DNA of 64,000 nt from contig OZ223309.1 of assembly GCA_965140765.1 (NCBI GenBank), positions 3,100,001 to 3,164,000 on the forward strand. The letters are read 5' to 3'. The notes beneath the pieces are model-generated. The model was not told the origin of the DNA. It made no database searches and saw only the letters and a program-made list of their open reading frames with translations. The stretch comes from Sunxiuqinia sp963678245. Its GTDB lineage: Bacteria > Bacteroidota > Bacteroidia > Bacteroidales > Prolixibacteraceae. The translations under genes and the position numbers were made by a program. This document shows, piece after piece, positions 38,528-46,264 of this stretch (position 1 is the stretch's first letter; each line of letters starts with the position of its first letter).

Positions 38528-38998
38528 TCAGGAAATTAGAATTCGGGAAAGGATACTTATTAGGTTTTCTTTCTCCATATTGCCAAGTACTTCCTGAACT
38601 TTTGCCAACTTGTTTTTTTTTGTCGATTCAACAATGGCTTTCAATGCTTTAAACTGCTTCCCTGTGAGTTCCTCCTCCATCAGTTCCCATACTTTATCTG
38701 CCGAGGATGCCGGGTCAGGCAAACCTAAACTTTCCAACTCTAAAATAGCAGCTTCCAGTATTTCATCAGCCTGCATTTTTACAGGATCATCCGACTTTTC
38801 GTTGCCCGTTGCATCGCGTAAGTTCCAGCTCGAATAATCGTATTTAAGTTCCGTGATCATTCGAACAATAGCATGGTCGGCACCAAAAATACGATGCAGG
38901 AAAAGTGTGGTTTGTTTTTTCCACGCTTCCAGATCAAAACTTTTATCGGCTAGTTTTTCCCGTTGTTTTTGAAGGAGGGCAATCTCTTTTTCAGCCAT
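38528..38998 (-). CDS. Hypothetical alpha-helical protein
   Basis: A 156-residue soluble protein from the ATG before AEKEIALLQKQ. It is strongly helical, with an N-terminal coiled coil and the short motif SFDLEAWKKQTTLFLHRIFG, followed by charged helices. It is 13 bases upstream of the glycosyltransferase gene, so they are probably co-transcribed. I do not recognise the family. Confidence 0.7.
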   Translation of the reverse strand: MAEKEIALLQKQREKLADKSFDLEAWKKQTTLFLHRIFGADHAIVRMITELKYDYSSWNLRDATGNEKSDDPVKMQADEILEAAILELESLGLPDPASSADKVWELMEEELTGKQFKALKAIVESTKKNKLAKVQEVLGNMEKENLISILSRILIS

Positions 38999-39061
38999 AG
39001 TTGCTTTTTTATGCAATTTAGTTCATTGCCCGACGATGTACAATATTAGCAGCGAAAAAAA

Positions 39062-39853
39062 CTACCCTAAAAATTCGTTTACTTTCGAGAAGAACGCCGG
39101 GAAATAGTTCTCATTGGAAGCGACAATCTCTTTACCAAACAAATAATTGTCACCACCTTTAAAATCGCAAACTTTTCCACCTGCCTCTTGCAGGATAATG
39201 ATTCCTGCGGCAATATCCCAGGCATGCAAGGCGTGCTCAAAAAAACCATCAAAACGTCCGCAAGCCACATAAGCCATATCAACAGCGGCAGAACCCATTC
39301 GCCGCATGCCACGTGTTTCCATCATAAAAAACTCAAGGAGTTTGAGGTATTCGTTCAGCATCTCGAAATTGTAATATGGAAATCCGGTGGCAAGCAGTAC
39401 ATCTTCGTGTGTCTTGTTTTTCGATACCGAAATTGGCTTGCCATTTAGCCAGGCACCACCGTCCTGCCAAGCAGCAAAAAGTTCATCCTGTCCAACTTCG
39501 TATACCACTCCCACAATGGGTTGGTCATTTTTCATTAAAGCAATGGAAACGGAGTGTGGAAATATCCCATGAATAAAATTGGTGGTGCCATCCAGCGGAT
39601 CGATCACCCACTTCAATGTTTCCCCATCCGAATCGGCCGTTCCTTCTTCAGTGATAAAACCCGCTTCGGGAAGTATCTGGGTAAGTTCGTCGACTATTAA
39701 TTTTTCAGCATTTTTATCGACATAAGTTACCAAACTGGCTTTACCTTTTAATTCAATATCATCATCGGTAATTTTCAGTCTTTCTTCTCGAATAAACAGA
39801 CCTGCCTTCTTGGCAACTGTTTCTATTTGCTTGCAAATATTTTCTAAATCCAT
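39062..39853 (-). CDS. Inositol monophosphatase family protein (SuhB-like)
   Basis: Mg-dependent phosphatase that removes phosphate from inositol phosphates or related substrates. The metal site is seen as Glu69-Glu70 (TEEGT) and DPLDGTTN (85-92). The second signature, WDIAAGIIILQEAGG, is near residue 210. Length 263 is normal. Whether it acts on inositol, NADP or another phosphate cannot be told. Confidence 0.92.
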   Translation of the reverse strand: MDLENICKQIETVAKKAGLFIREERLKITDDDIELKGKASLVTYVDKNAEKLIVDELTQILPEAGFITEEGTADSDGETLKWVIDPLDGTTNFIHGIFPHSVSIALMKNDQPIVGVVYEVGQDELFAAWQDGGAWLNGKPISVSKNKTHEDVLLATGFPYYNFEMLNEYLKLLEFFMMETRGMRRMGSAAVDMAYVACGRFDGFFEHALHAWDIAAGIIILQEAGGKVCDFKGGDNYLFGKEIVASNENYFPAFFSKVNEFLG

Positions 39854-39950
39854 GGGGTTTTATTTTTCTTCGAAATTGCGTTAAAACCCCATGGATTCAA
39901 AATTATGGATGTTATTTATTTCTAAAAAAGACAGGATATTCCTTTTCAGA

Positions 39951-41288
39951 TTAAAGAAGGTCGCTCGCTAATTCGGCCAAATAACTACGCTCACCTTTCA
40001 CCAGATTAACATGTGAAAAGAGCTCCTGACTACGCATTTTATCAGTCATGTAGGCCAAACCATTTGATTTCATATCCAAATACGGTGAATCAATTTGTTG
40101 CATATCGCCGGTGAATACCATTTTGGTTCCTTCGCCGGCTCGGGTAATGATCGTTTTTATTTCGTGCGGAGTGAGATTTTGAGCCTCATCAACAATAAAG
40201 AAGGCATTTGACAAACTACGCCCGCGAATGTAGGCTAGCGGAGTTATGAGCAAGCGCTCCTCTTTGAGCAATTCTTCAATTTTTTGGTATTCCTGACTAC
40301 GGGGATTAAAAGCATGCTTTATCACCGACAGATTATCAAACAAAGGCTGCATGTACGGACTAATTTTTTCGGTGGCATCGCCCGGCAGGTAGCCCAAATC
40401 ACGGTTGCTCAACGCAACGATTGGACGAGCCAACAGAATTTGTTCGTATTGCTTATTTTGCTCCAACGCGGCAGCCAAAGCCAATAAGGTTTTTCCGGTT
40501 CCCGCTTTACCTGTTAACGACACCAATTTAATATCGGAGTTCAGCAAGGAATTCAGGCTAAAGGTTTGCTCTGCATTTCGCGGCTTTATGCCGTAAGCAA
40601 CTCGCTTCTCAACTCGAACAACTCGTTGTGAAGTTTTATCAAACCGACCTAAAACACTTGATTTGTTCCCTTTCAGAATAAAGTATTCGTTGGGCTTTGG
40701 TGCTTCCTTAATTTCCGACTCAGCAATAGCAAAAGAGCCTTCATCATACAAACGACTAATCAGTTCATCCTTGAAATTATCCACTTCCTTAATGCTCTTT
40801 TCAAAAACCTGTGGGTCCTTAATTTTGTCGTTTTGGTAGTCTTCTGAAAGAATTCCCAACGATTTCGCTTTCATCCGAAGATTGATATCTTTTGACACCA
40901 AAACGGTTTGGCGCTTAGGATTTTCATTCTTCACGTATTCAGCAACTGCTAAAATCCGATGATCCGGAATATCTTCCTTGAATGATTGAGTCATTGCATC
41001 GGTAAATGGCTTACCAGTCGCAATAATCAACTTCCCAAGAGAGTCACCCAGTTTAATGCCTCCGTTGAATAATTTCTCACCAACAATTCCATCCAGAATC
41101 CGAACAAATTCACGAGCCTGAAAGTTGATTGGATCATTACCTCGTTTAAACTTATCAAGTTCTTCCAACACCGTCAAAGGAATAATGATATCATTATCTT
41201 TGAACTGGTAAATACAGGTGTGATCGTGAAGAATTACATTTGTATCAAGTACAAATAATTTTGAGTCAGCCGGCTGTTTTGTTGCCAT
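39951..41288 (-). CDS. PIN-PhoH fusion ATPase (YlaK/PhoH2-like)
   Basis: The N-terminal PIN RNase domain (about 1-150) begins KLFVLDTNVILHD with the catalytic Asp15. The C-terminal PhoH helicase-like ATPase has Walker A GKAGTGKT near residue 260 and Walker B VDEAQNLTPHEIK followed by GTKMVFTGD. PhoH2-type fusions are RNA-unwinding ribonucleases. The gene is divergent from folC. Length 445 is typical. Confidence 0.93.
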   Translation of the reverse strand: MATKQPADSKLFVLDTNVILHDHTCIYQFKDNDIIIPLTVLEELDKFKRGNDPINFQAREFVRILDGIVGEKLFNGGIKLGDSLGKLIIATGKPFTDAMTQSFKEDIPDHRILAVAEYVKNENPKRQTVLVSKDINLRMKAKSLGILSEDYQNDKIKDPQVFEKSIKEVDNFKDELISRLYDEGSFAIAESEIKEAPKPNEYFILKGNKSSVLGRFDKTSQRVVRVEKRVAYGIKPRNAEQTFSLNSLLNSDIKLVSLTGKAGTGKTLLALAAALEQNKQYEQILLARPIVALSNRDLGYLPGDATEKISPYMQPLFDNLSVIKHAFNPRSQEYQKIEELLKEERLLITPLAYIRGRSLSNAFFIVDEAQNLTPHEIKTIITRAGEGTKMVFTGDMQQIDSPYLDMKSNGLAYMTDKMRSQELFSHVNLVKGERSYLAELASDLL

Positions 41289-41412
41289 AGTATAGAATTT
41301 TGCTTTTGATAAATGTAGGAAAATTTAGGTCAATTGATTTTGAAATTATTTGAAAAAACAAAGGATGTTATTAACACTAATGCCTGATATTTTATTAAAA
41401 CACTGATTAATA

Positions 41413-42714
41413 ATGACAAGATATAAACACACGCTTGATTTTTTATATAACCGTCTCCCCATGTATCAGCGAACCGGACCGGCTGCTTATAAAAATACAT
41501 TGGACAACACACTTAAACTTGATGAATTATTTGATTTTCCTCATCATCAATTCAAAAGCATCCATGTAGCCGGAACAAATGGCAAAGGCTCCTGCTCCCA
41601 TATTTTAGCATCGGTGCTGCAAGAGGCGGGTTATAAAGTTGGTTTGTATACATCGCCACACCTGGTTGATTTTAGAGAACGAATTCGGGTGAATGGGGAA
41701 ATGATTTCGGAAAATGCAGTTGTGGAATTTGTTGACCAATTTCGTAAGACAAATAAGTCGGCAAATCTTGAGCCATCGTTCTTTGAAATTACTGTAGCCA
41801 TGGCTTTTGATTACTTTAGAAAAAGCAAGATCGATATTGCCGTTATCGAAGTTGGGCTGGGTGGCAGACTCGACTCAACGAACATCATTCAGCCAGAAGT
41901 GTCACTAATTACCAACATCAGTTTAGATCACACCGCGCTGCTTGGTAATTCGATCGAACAAATTGCCAGAGAAAAAGCAGGAGTGATCAAATCAGGAACT
42001 CCAGTTGTTGTTTCCGAAAGCAGTAACTCTTACAACGAAACATTTAAGCAAACTGCAGCACAAAAAAAAGCGGCTATTTATTTTGCTGATCAGGAATTTG
42101 ATGCCGACTACTCCATGTTTCTTGCCGAAGGGCTTCAACTTTTTAAATTCAAAAAAAATAACGAACTGATTTTTAACGGATTAAAGACTGATTTACTCGG
42201 CCACTACCAGCGTAAAAATATTGGAGGAGTTTTAAAAACCATTGAACTGCTCAATGAGGCAGGATGGAAGATCAGTCAGAAATCAATCTATAATGGGATG
42301 TCAAAGGTTTCAAAAAACACGAGCCTCCGCGGTCGGTGGGAAGTTGTTGGGCATAATCCTCTGATGATTTGCGATACAGCACACAACGAGGCGGGGTTGA
42401 CGAGTGTTATTTCTCAACTAAAAAATACACCATGGAAAAATTTATGGATCGTTTTAGGCCTCGTAAATGACAAGAATCTGGATCAGATTTTTGGAATTCT
42501 ACCTCAAGAAGCAACTTATTTTTTCACCCAGGCAACTATTTCTCGTGCCCTACCTGCGGGCGAACTAGCCGCCCAAGCGAGAATGTATGGATTAAAAGGA
42601 GAGGTAATTTCATCTGTACATGAAGCAGTTGCAAAGGCTAAAAGCAAGGCACAGACAAACGACTTAATATTCATTGGCGGGAGCACCTTTGTTGTCGCCG
42701 ATTATTTCTCTTGA
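41413..42714 (+). CDS. folC: Bifunctional folylpolyglutamate synthase / dihydrofolate synthase
   Basis: Mur-ligase-family enzyme that adds glutamate to folates and joins dihydropteroate with glutamate. The P-loop reads GTNGKGS (54-60), followed by GLYTSPHLVDFRERIRVNG, the folate-site motif. The omega loop and EVGLGGRLDSTN are present near residue 155. Length 433 is normal. The tRNA-Val promoter begins a few bases beyond its stop. Confidence 0.95.
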   Translation: MTRYKHTLDFLYNRLPMYQRTGPAAYKNTLDNTLKLDELFDFPHHQFKSIHVAGTNGKGSCSHILASVLQEAGYKVGLYTSPHLVDFRERIRVNGEMISENAVVEFVDQFRKTNKSANLEPSFFEITVAMAFDYFRKSKIDIAVIEVGLGGRLDSTNIIQPEVSLITNISLDHTALLGNSIEQIAREKAGVIKSGTPVVVSESSNSYNETFKQTAAQKKAAIYFADQEFDADYSMFLAEGLQLFKFKKNNELIFNGLKTDLLGHYQRKNIGGVLKTIELLNEAGWKISQKSIYNGMSKVSKNTSLRGRWEVVGHNPLMICDTAHNEAGLTSVISQLKNTPWKNLWIVLGLVNDKNLDQIFGILPQEATYFFTQATISRALPAGELAAQARMYGLKGEVISSVHEAVAKAKSKAQTNDLIFIGGSTFVVADYFS

Positions 42715-42731
42715 AAATTTTGATTTTTTCT

Positions 42732-42762
42732 TTTGGTAGAGAGAAAAAAGAATCTATATTTG
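42732..42762 (+). promoter_or_regulatory. Promoter of the tRNA-Val genes
   Basis: TTTG, 19 bases, then TATATTTG, a textbook Bacteroidota promoter about 40 bases upstream of the first tRNA. It is not repeated before the second tRNA. Confidence 0.8.
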
Positions 42763-42803
42763 CAACGCCTTTCTGAAAAGGGGGTACGTTCAGAAAACAT
42801 TTA

Positions 42804-42878
42804 GGGCGATTAGCTCAGTTGGTTCAGAGCACTTGGTTTACACCCAAGGGGTCGGGGGTTCGACTCCCTCATCGCCCA
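42804..42878 (+). tRNA. tRNA-Val (anticodon UAC), copy 1
   Basis: Acceptor stem GGGCGAT/ATCGCCC, D-arm GCTCAGTTGGTTCAGAGC, anticodon arm CTTGGTTTACACCCAAG with anticodon TAC, and T-arm GGGGGTTCGACTCCCTC. The terminal CCA is not encoded. 75 bases. Confidence 0.97.
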
Positions 42879-42884
42879 CTCAAG

Positions 42885-42917
42885 AAAAAGGAAGTTTCTG
42901 TTGGAACTTCCTTTTTT
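42885..42917 (+). terminator. Terminator-like hairpin between the two tRNA-Val genes
   Basis: AAAAAGGAAGTT pairs with AACTTCCTTTTTT around an eight-base loop. If it ends transcription, the second tRNA would depend on read-through. Confidence 0.75.
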
Positions 42918-42960
42918 AATGAAGCTTTTCTAAAAAGAAGGCACGTTCAAAAAATATTCA

Positions 42961-43035
42961 GGGCGATTAGCTCAGTTGGTTCAGAGCACTTGGTTTACAC
43001 CCAAGGGGTCGGGGGTTCGACTCCCTCATCGCCCA
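42961..43035 (+). tRNA. tRNA-Val (anticodon UAC), copy 2
   Basis: Identical in all 75 bases to copy 1. About 35 bases of leader (ACGTTCA core) are also duplicated, but the promoter is not. The gene lies at the left edge of the ORP-type cluster, and a piece of its T-arm recurs at the right edge. Confidence 0.97.
43013..43027 (+). repeat. Left copy of a 15-base tRNA T-arm direct repeat (possible attL)
   Basis: GGGTTCGACTCCCTC inside tRNA-Val copy 2. The same 15 bases recur about 11.2 kb downstream. Confidence 0.4.
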
Positions 43036-43065
43036 CAAGAATGGATTTCAAATGAAATCAAAAAG

Positions 43066-43095
43066 CAGTAAATAGTTGATTTACTGATTTTTCCC
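43066..43095 (+). terminator. Terminator after the second tRNA-Val
   Basis: CAGTAAAT pairs with ATTTACTG around AGTTG and is followed by five T. Confidence 0.75.
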
Positions 43096-43138
43096 CTTTT
43101 CCTAGATCATAACACGGATCACACGATTACTCAAATAA

Positions 43139-43366
43139 TTCCAAAATGATGGCGTTATCAAAGCTGATAGAAACAGCATTTTAATTTTAAATGAGCCCAA
43201 GCTAGAGGAAATAAAGAATAAGCTAAAGAAGTGGAGCTTATTCCCAGATCCTCTAATATTGCTGTGCATCAAGCAAAAAGACATCAACAAACCATTCACC
43301 TCCGATTTCTCTTTTCCATACTATAGCAAGACATGTCATAAAATTTTAAATCAACTCCTGATTTGA
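43139..43366 (+). pseudogene. Possible relic of a Crp/Fnr-type regulator C-terminus
   Basis: An open frame without a start codon reads NDGVIKADRNSILILNEPKL near its beginning. This resembles the last part of a Crp/Fnr winged helix (Asp-Gly-Val-Ile, charged turn, Ile-Leu-Ile-Leu, Leu-Glu-Glu-Ile). The following 45 residues do not fit that family. Only a weak hint; the rest of this 400-base gap carries nothing I recognise except a GAATAAGCT hairpin. Confidence 0.25.
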
Positions 43367-43427
43367 AAGGAAAAACAATGGCTTATAAAAAATGCATGTT
43401 TTTATTTTTTAATGAACTTATGTTCCT

Positions 43428-43435
43428 TATATTTG
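43428..43435 (+). promoter_or_regulatory. -7 box (TAnnTTTG) of the ORP-type cluster
   Basis: TATATTTG lies 28 bases before the first NifX-like gene. No clear -33 TTG is present at the usual spacing and I see no sigma-54 GG/GC pair, unlike the sigma-54-controlled orp operons known in Desulfovibrio. Confidence 0.55.
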
Positions 43436-43463
43436 TATTAAAATAAATATAACCCAGAGAGAG

Positions 43464-43784
43464 ATGAAAATAGCAATAACAGCAACAGGAGATACATTGA
43501 CATCGAAATTAGATAACCGCTTTGGACGGTGTTCCTATTTTGCCATTTATGATCCCGAAACAAACAATACAAAATTCATTCTGAACCCGAACAAAGAAGC
43601 AGCAGAAGGCGCGGGTCCAGCTGCGGTTCAAATGATAGCATCGCAAGGTGTCAAACAAATAATATCTGGAGAATTTGGAAGTAAAGTAAGATCCATTTTG
43701 GATGATCTAAATATTCAAATGGTCATGTTCACTGATCCTGAAAAAAGCATTCAGGAAATCGTATCACTAATGGTCGTAAAATAA
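43464..43784 (+). CDS. NifX/NifB-type dinitrogenase cofactor-family protein, orange protein (ORP)-like
   Basis: A 106-residue single-domain protein of the Fe-Mo cofactor binding family (COG1433, RNase-H-like fold). The start MKIAITATGDTLTSKLDNRF and then GRCSYFAIYD are characteristic of the stand-alone members that include the Mo/Cu-cluster ORP of Desulfovibrio and MTH1175. No nitrogenase genes are present, so a nitrogen-fixation role is unlikely. It opens the cluster and is followed 21 bases later by the DUF5320 gene, with which it probably forms a short transcript. Confidence 0.9.
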   Translation: MKIAITATGDTLTSKLDNRFGRCSYFAIYDPETNNTKFILNPNKEAAEGAGPAAVQMIASQGVKQIISGEFGSKVRSILDDLNIQMVMFTDPEKSIQEIVSLMVVK

Positions 43785-43791
43785 TTATAAA

Positions 43792-43799
43792 AAGGAGGT
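43792..43799 (+). promoter_or_regulatory. Strong Shine-Dalgarno site before the DUF5320 gene
   Basis: AAGGAGGT with six bases to the ATG, complementary to the 16S rRNA tail. Unusual for the phylum and for this operon, and in keeping with a transferred gene or high expression. Confidence 0.7.
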
Positions 43800-43805
43800 G
43801 TTATT

Positions 43806-44033
43806 ATGCCCGGATTTAACAGAAGAGGTCCTCAAGGTGAAGGACCAATGACTGGTCGAAAACAAGGAAGGTGCGCTCGTAGAAGTGAAAATCCTTCCAG
43901 TCGCGACACAGGTACAGAAGAACCAAAACCAAAACCAAACCAAGAAAACGATGAAACACTCGGTTGGTTTGGCCGAAGAAGAGGAATAGGGCTCAGAAAT
44001 GGTCAGGGACACGGTTTCCGAAACCGAAGCTAA
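43806..44033 (+). CDS. DUF5320-family mini-protein
   Basis: A 75-residue, Gly/Arg-rich protein with the family motif MPGFNRRGPQGEGPMTGRKQ followed by GRC. DUF5320-type proteins occur beside NifX-like and MinD-like genes in anaerobes; their role is unknown. One Cys, many Arg and Gly, low hydrophobicity. The C-terminus GLRNGQGHGFRNRS echoes the N-terminal glycine pattern. A terminator follows immediately. Confidence 0.85.
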   Translation: MPGFNRRGPQGEGPMTGRKQGRCARRSENPSSRDTGTEEPKPKPNQENDETLGWFGRRRGIGLRNGQGHGFRNRS

Positions 44034-44051
44034 GCTGCGCGTAGTTAAGAA

Positions 44052-44087
44052 CTGGCAGTAAAATGGTCCTATGCTGCCGGTTTTTTT
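44052..44087 (+). terminator. Internal terminator within the ORP-type cluster
   Basis: CTGGCAG pairs with CTGCCGG (one G-T pair) and is followed by seven T. The next gene starts 22 bases further on with no room for a full promoter, so this is likely a partial terminator that makes the first two genes more abundant than the rest. Confidence 0.8.
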
Positions 44088-44108
44088 ATCTTAAAAAAAT
44101 AATGAATC

Positions 44109-44444
44109 ATGAAAACATTTGCAATTCCAGTAGAGAACGGACAACTGTGCACACACTTTGGGCATTGTCAACAATTTGCGATCATCCAGGTTGATGACAA
44201 CAAGGCACTCCAACCAGATTATCTAACTCCCCCACCTCACGAACCAGGCCTTTTGCCCAAATGGTTGGGACAACATGGAGTCACCAATGTTATCGCAGGA
44301 GGTATCGGACAACAAGCCATCAACTTGTTCAATAAACAAAATATCCAAGTAACAATAGGCGCCCAAATCAAAACCCCTGATGAACTCGTGGAAGAATGGC
44401 TGGCTGATTCTTTGATTTCAGGAGAGAACGCCTGCGACCACTAA
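44109..44444 (+). CDS. NifX/NifB-type cofactor-family protein with C-terminal CDH
   Basis: Second COG1433-type protein (111 residues). It begins MKTFAIPVENGQLCTHFGHC, has Cys14 and Cys20 near the N-terminus and ends GENACDH, a tail common to one branch of the family. The cysteines and the final His could bind metal or a cluster. Ten bases separate it from the DUF89 gene, and it leads a run of tightly packed or overlapping genes. Confidence 0.9.
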   Translation: MKTFAIPVENGQLCTHFGHCQQFAIIQVDDNKALQPDYLTPPPHEPGLLPKWLGQHGVTNVIAGGIGQQAINLFNKQNIQVTIGAQIKTPDELVEEWLADSLISGENACDH

Positions 44445-44453
44445 TTAAATGTC

Positions 44454-45356
44454 ATGGGAGCTGATTATCGTTGCTTTTTTTGTTTCAACCGTGCATTTGA
44501 AAAACTAATGATCCAGGAACAACTAGAACCTGCAGAGGCAAAATATTTTACCAACGAAATAATGCAATTATACCTGGATAAACAGGAGGAGTTTTCAACA
44601 CCTCAATTAGCCCGTGAACTACATGCACGACTAAAGAAATGTACAAACAATGCTGATCCATACGAAATAAGAAAGAAGCAAAGTAATGATTTGATACTTG
44701 CGGGTTCTCAAAAGTTTAAAAACCAAATTCAATCTAGTCAGAACCCTTTTGACACGGCACTTCGGCTAGCGATTGCAGGAAATATAATTGACTTCGCTAT
44801 TGATGATTCTTACAAGCTCGATGCGACCATTGATAAAGTATTGCATTCAGACTTTGCCATCGATCATTCGAGCCAGCTAAAGTCAGACTTGGACAATGCA
44901 CAATCGGTGTTGTATCTGGGAGATAATAATGGTGAAATTGTATTTGACAAACTTTTGATTGAAACGATCAACCATTCAAACCTAATCTACGCCGTGAGGG
45001 ATAAGCCAATTATCAACGACGTTACCCTGGCTGATGCAAATTATGTCGGACTGGATCAATTGGTTCCTGTTATTTCGAATGGTTATGATGCACCTTCAAC
45101 GATTTTGGAGTATTGTTCCGAAGACTTCTTAAACGTTTTCAACCAAGCCGATGTCATCATTTCGAAAGGGCAAGGGAACCTAGAAGGATTAATGGAAACG
45201 CAAAATCGAAACATCTTTTATCTATTAATGGTGAAATGTGATGTTATTGCAGAAAAGCTTCATGTCAAGAAAGGTGATTTTGTTGTAACAAAAACGACTG
45301 CATTAAACCAGGGAACAGAAACACCTGATAGTGACGAAAAATACTCAAAGGAATGA
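44454..45356 (+). CDS. DUF89 / ARMT1-like damage-control phosphatase
   Basis: Protein of the DUF89 family, metal-dependent phosphatases that remove side-products of metabolism (subfamily I occurs in prokaryotes). The N-terminal CFFC pair (Cys7, Cys10) and KKC are typical of the bacterial subfamily. The active-site motif GDNNGEIVFD is at about 156-165, and DVIISKGQGNLEGL is the second conserved segment. Length 300 is normal. Its place between NifX-like and ATPase genes suggests it clears or processes a phosphorylated intermediate of the complex. Confidence 0.87.
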   Translation: MGADYRCFFCFNRAFEKLMIQEQLEPAEAKYFTNEIMQLYLDKQEEFSTPQLARELHARLKKCTNNADPYEIRKKQSNDLILAGSQKFKNQIQSSQNPFDTALRLAIAGNIIDFAIDDSYKLDATIDKVLHSDFAIDHSSQLKSDLDNAQSVLYLGDNNGEIVFDKLLIETINHSNLIYAVRDKPIINDVTLADANYVGLDQLVPVISNGYDAPSTILEYCSEDFLNVFNQADVIISKGQGNLEGLMETQNRNIFYLLMVKCDVIAEKLHVKKGDFVVTKTTALNQGTETPDSDEKYSKE

Positions 45357-45403
45357 TGAGCTGAAAGCACCTAATTTCAAGATTCAATTAAGTTAGAAAA
45401 AAG

Positions 45404-46264
45404 ATGAAGATAGCTGTTGCAAGTGGGAAAGGCGGAACCGGGAAAACACTGGTATCTACAAACCTGTTCAACGTAGTTCAAAAATCAGGAATTGCCGTTG
45501 AATTGATTGATTGCGATGCAGAAGAACCCAATGACCAACCATTTATTGGAGGTCGGTTAGACGACGAAGAAATGGTCACTCAAAACATTCCATCAATCGA
45601 TAAGGCCAAATGTACCTTTTGTGGAAAATGCCAGGAATATTGCAATTACAATGCAATAATTATCCTACCAAAATTACAGCATATTCAGGTGATCGAAGAT
45701 CTTTGCCACGACTGTGGGGCATGTAGCTATGCCTGTCGGGTTGGCGCAATTACAGAAAAAACAAAAACCATTGGAACTATCACAAGGTATGAATTGGACA
45801 ATGGTTGTGCATTAATTGAAAGCCAAATAGAGATTGGGGTGTACTCTTCCGTTCCATTAATCAACCAGGCCATTAAAAGTTCTCAAGAAAACCAACTGGC
45901 AATTTTAGATGCACCTCCTGGAACTTCGTGTCCTTTTATTGCGACTGTTTCCGCTGCCGATTTTGTCATTTTAGTAACCGAACCAACCCCATTTGGGATG
46001 AATGATCTCAAATTATCGGTTGATACCCTGATCCATTTGGATAAACCTTTCGGGGTCATCATTAACCGCGCCGGACTTGGTGATAACCGGGTGTATGACT
46101 ATTTAAAAGAAAACAACATTCCTCTGTTATCGGAAATTCCTTTTGACCGGAAGATTGCAAAAACCTACTCCGAAGGTCAACTAATTTCGGATACAATGCC
46201 TGAATACGATGATCACTTCCATCAGTTGTTCACAACCATAAAAAATCAACTTCAAAATGACTGA
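45404..46264 (+). CDS. MinD-superfamily ATPase with inserted ferredoxin domain (first)
   Basis: P-loop ATPase of the MinD/ParA class with deviant Walker A GKGGTGKT (8-15). Two [4Fe-4S] motifs are inserted after the first strand block: Cys70-73-76-80 and Cys101-104-107-111. This layout matches the paired ATPases of the ORP complex. It probably couples ATP hydrolysis to assembly or electron delivery on the NifX-like partners. The stop overlaps the next start by eight bases. Confidence 0.93.
   Translation: MKIAVASGKGGTGKTLVSTNLFNVVQKSGIAVELIDCDAEEPNDQPFIGGRLDDEEMVTQNIPSIDKAKCTFCGKCQEYCNYNAIIILPKLQHIQVIEDLCHDCGACSYACRVGAITEKTKTIGTITRYELDNGCALIESQIEIGVYSSVPLINQAIKSSQENQLAILDAPPGTSCPFIATVSAADFVILVTEPTPFGMNDLKLSVDTLIHLDKPFGVIINRAGLGDNRVYDYLKENNIPLLSEIPFDRKIAKTYSEGQLISDTMPEYDDHFHQLFTTIKNQLQND

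Noticed and set aside
42819..43055. 78-codon frame running through both tRNA-Val genes
   Set aside because: It is created by the two identical tRNA sequences; the repeated peptide is a translation of the tRNA.
43102..43299. 65-codon leftward frame after the tRNA genes
   Set aside because: No family resemblance, and the opposite strand gives a more protein-like, though weak, Crp/Fnr hint.
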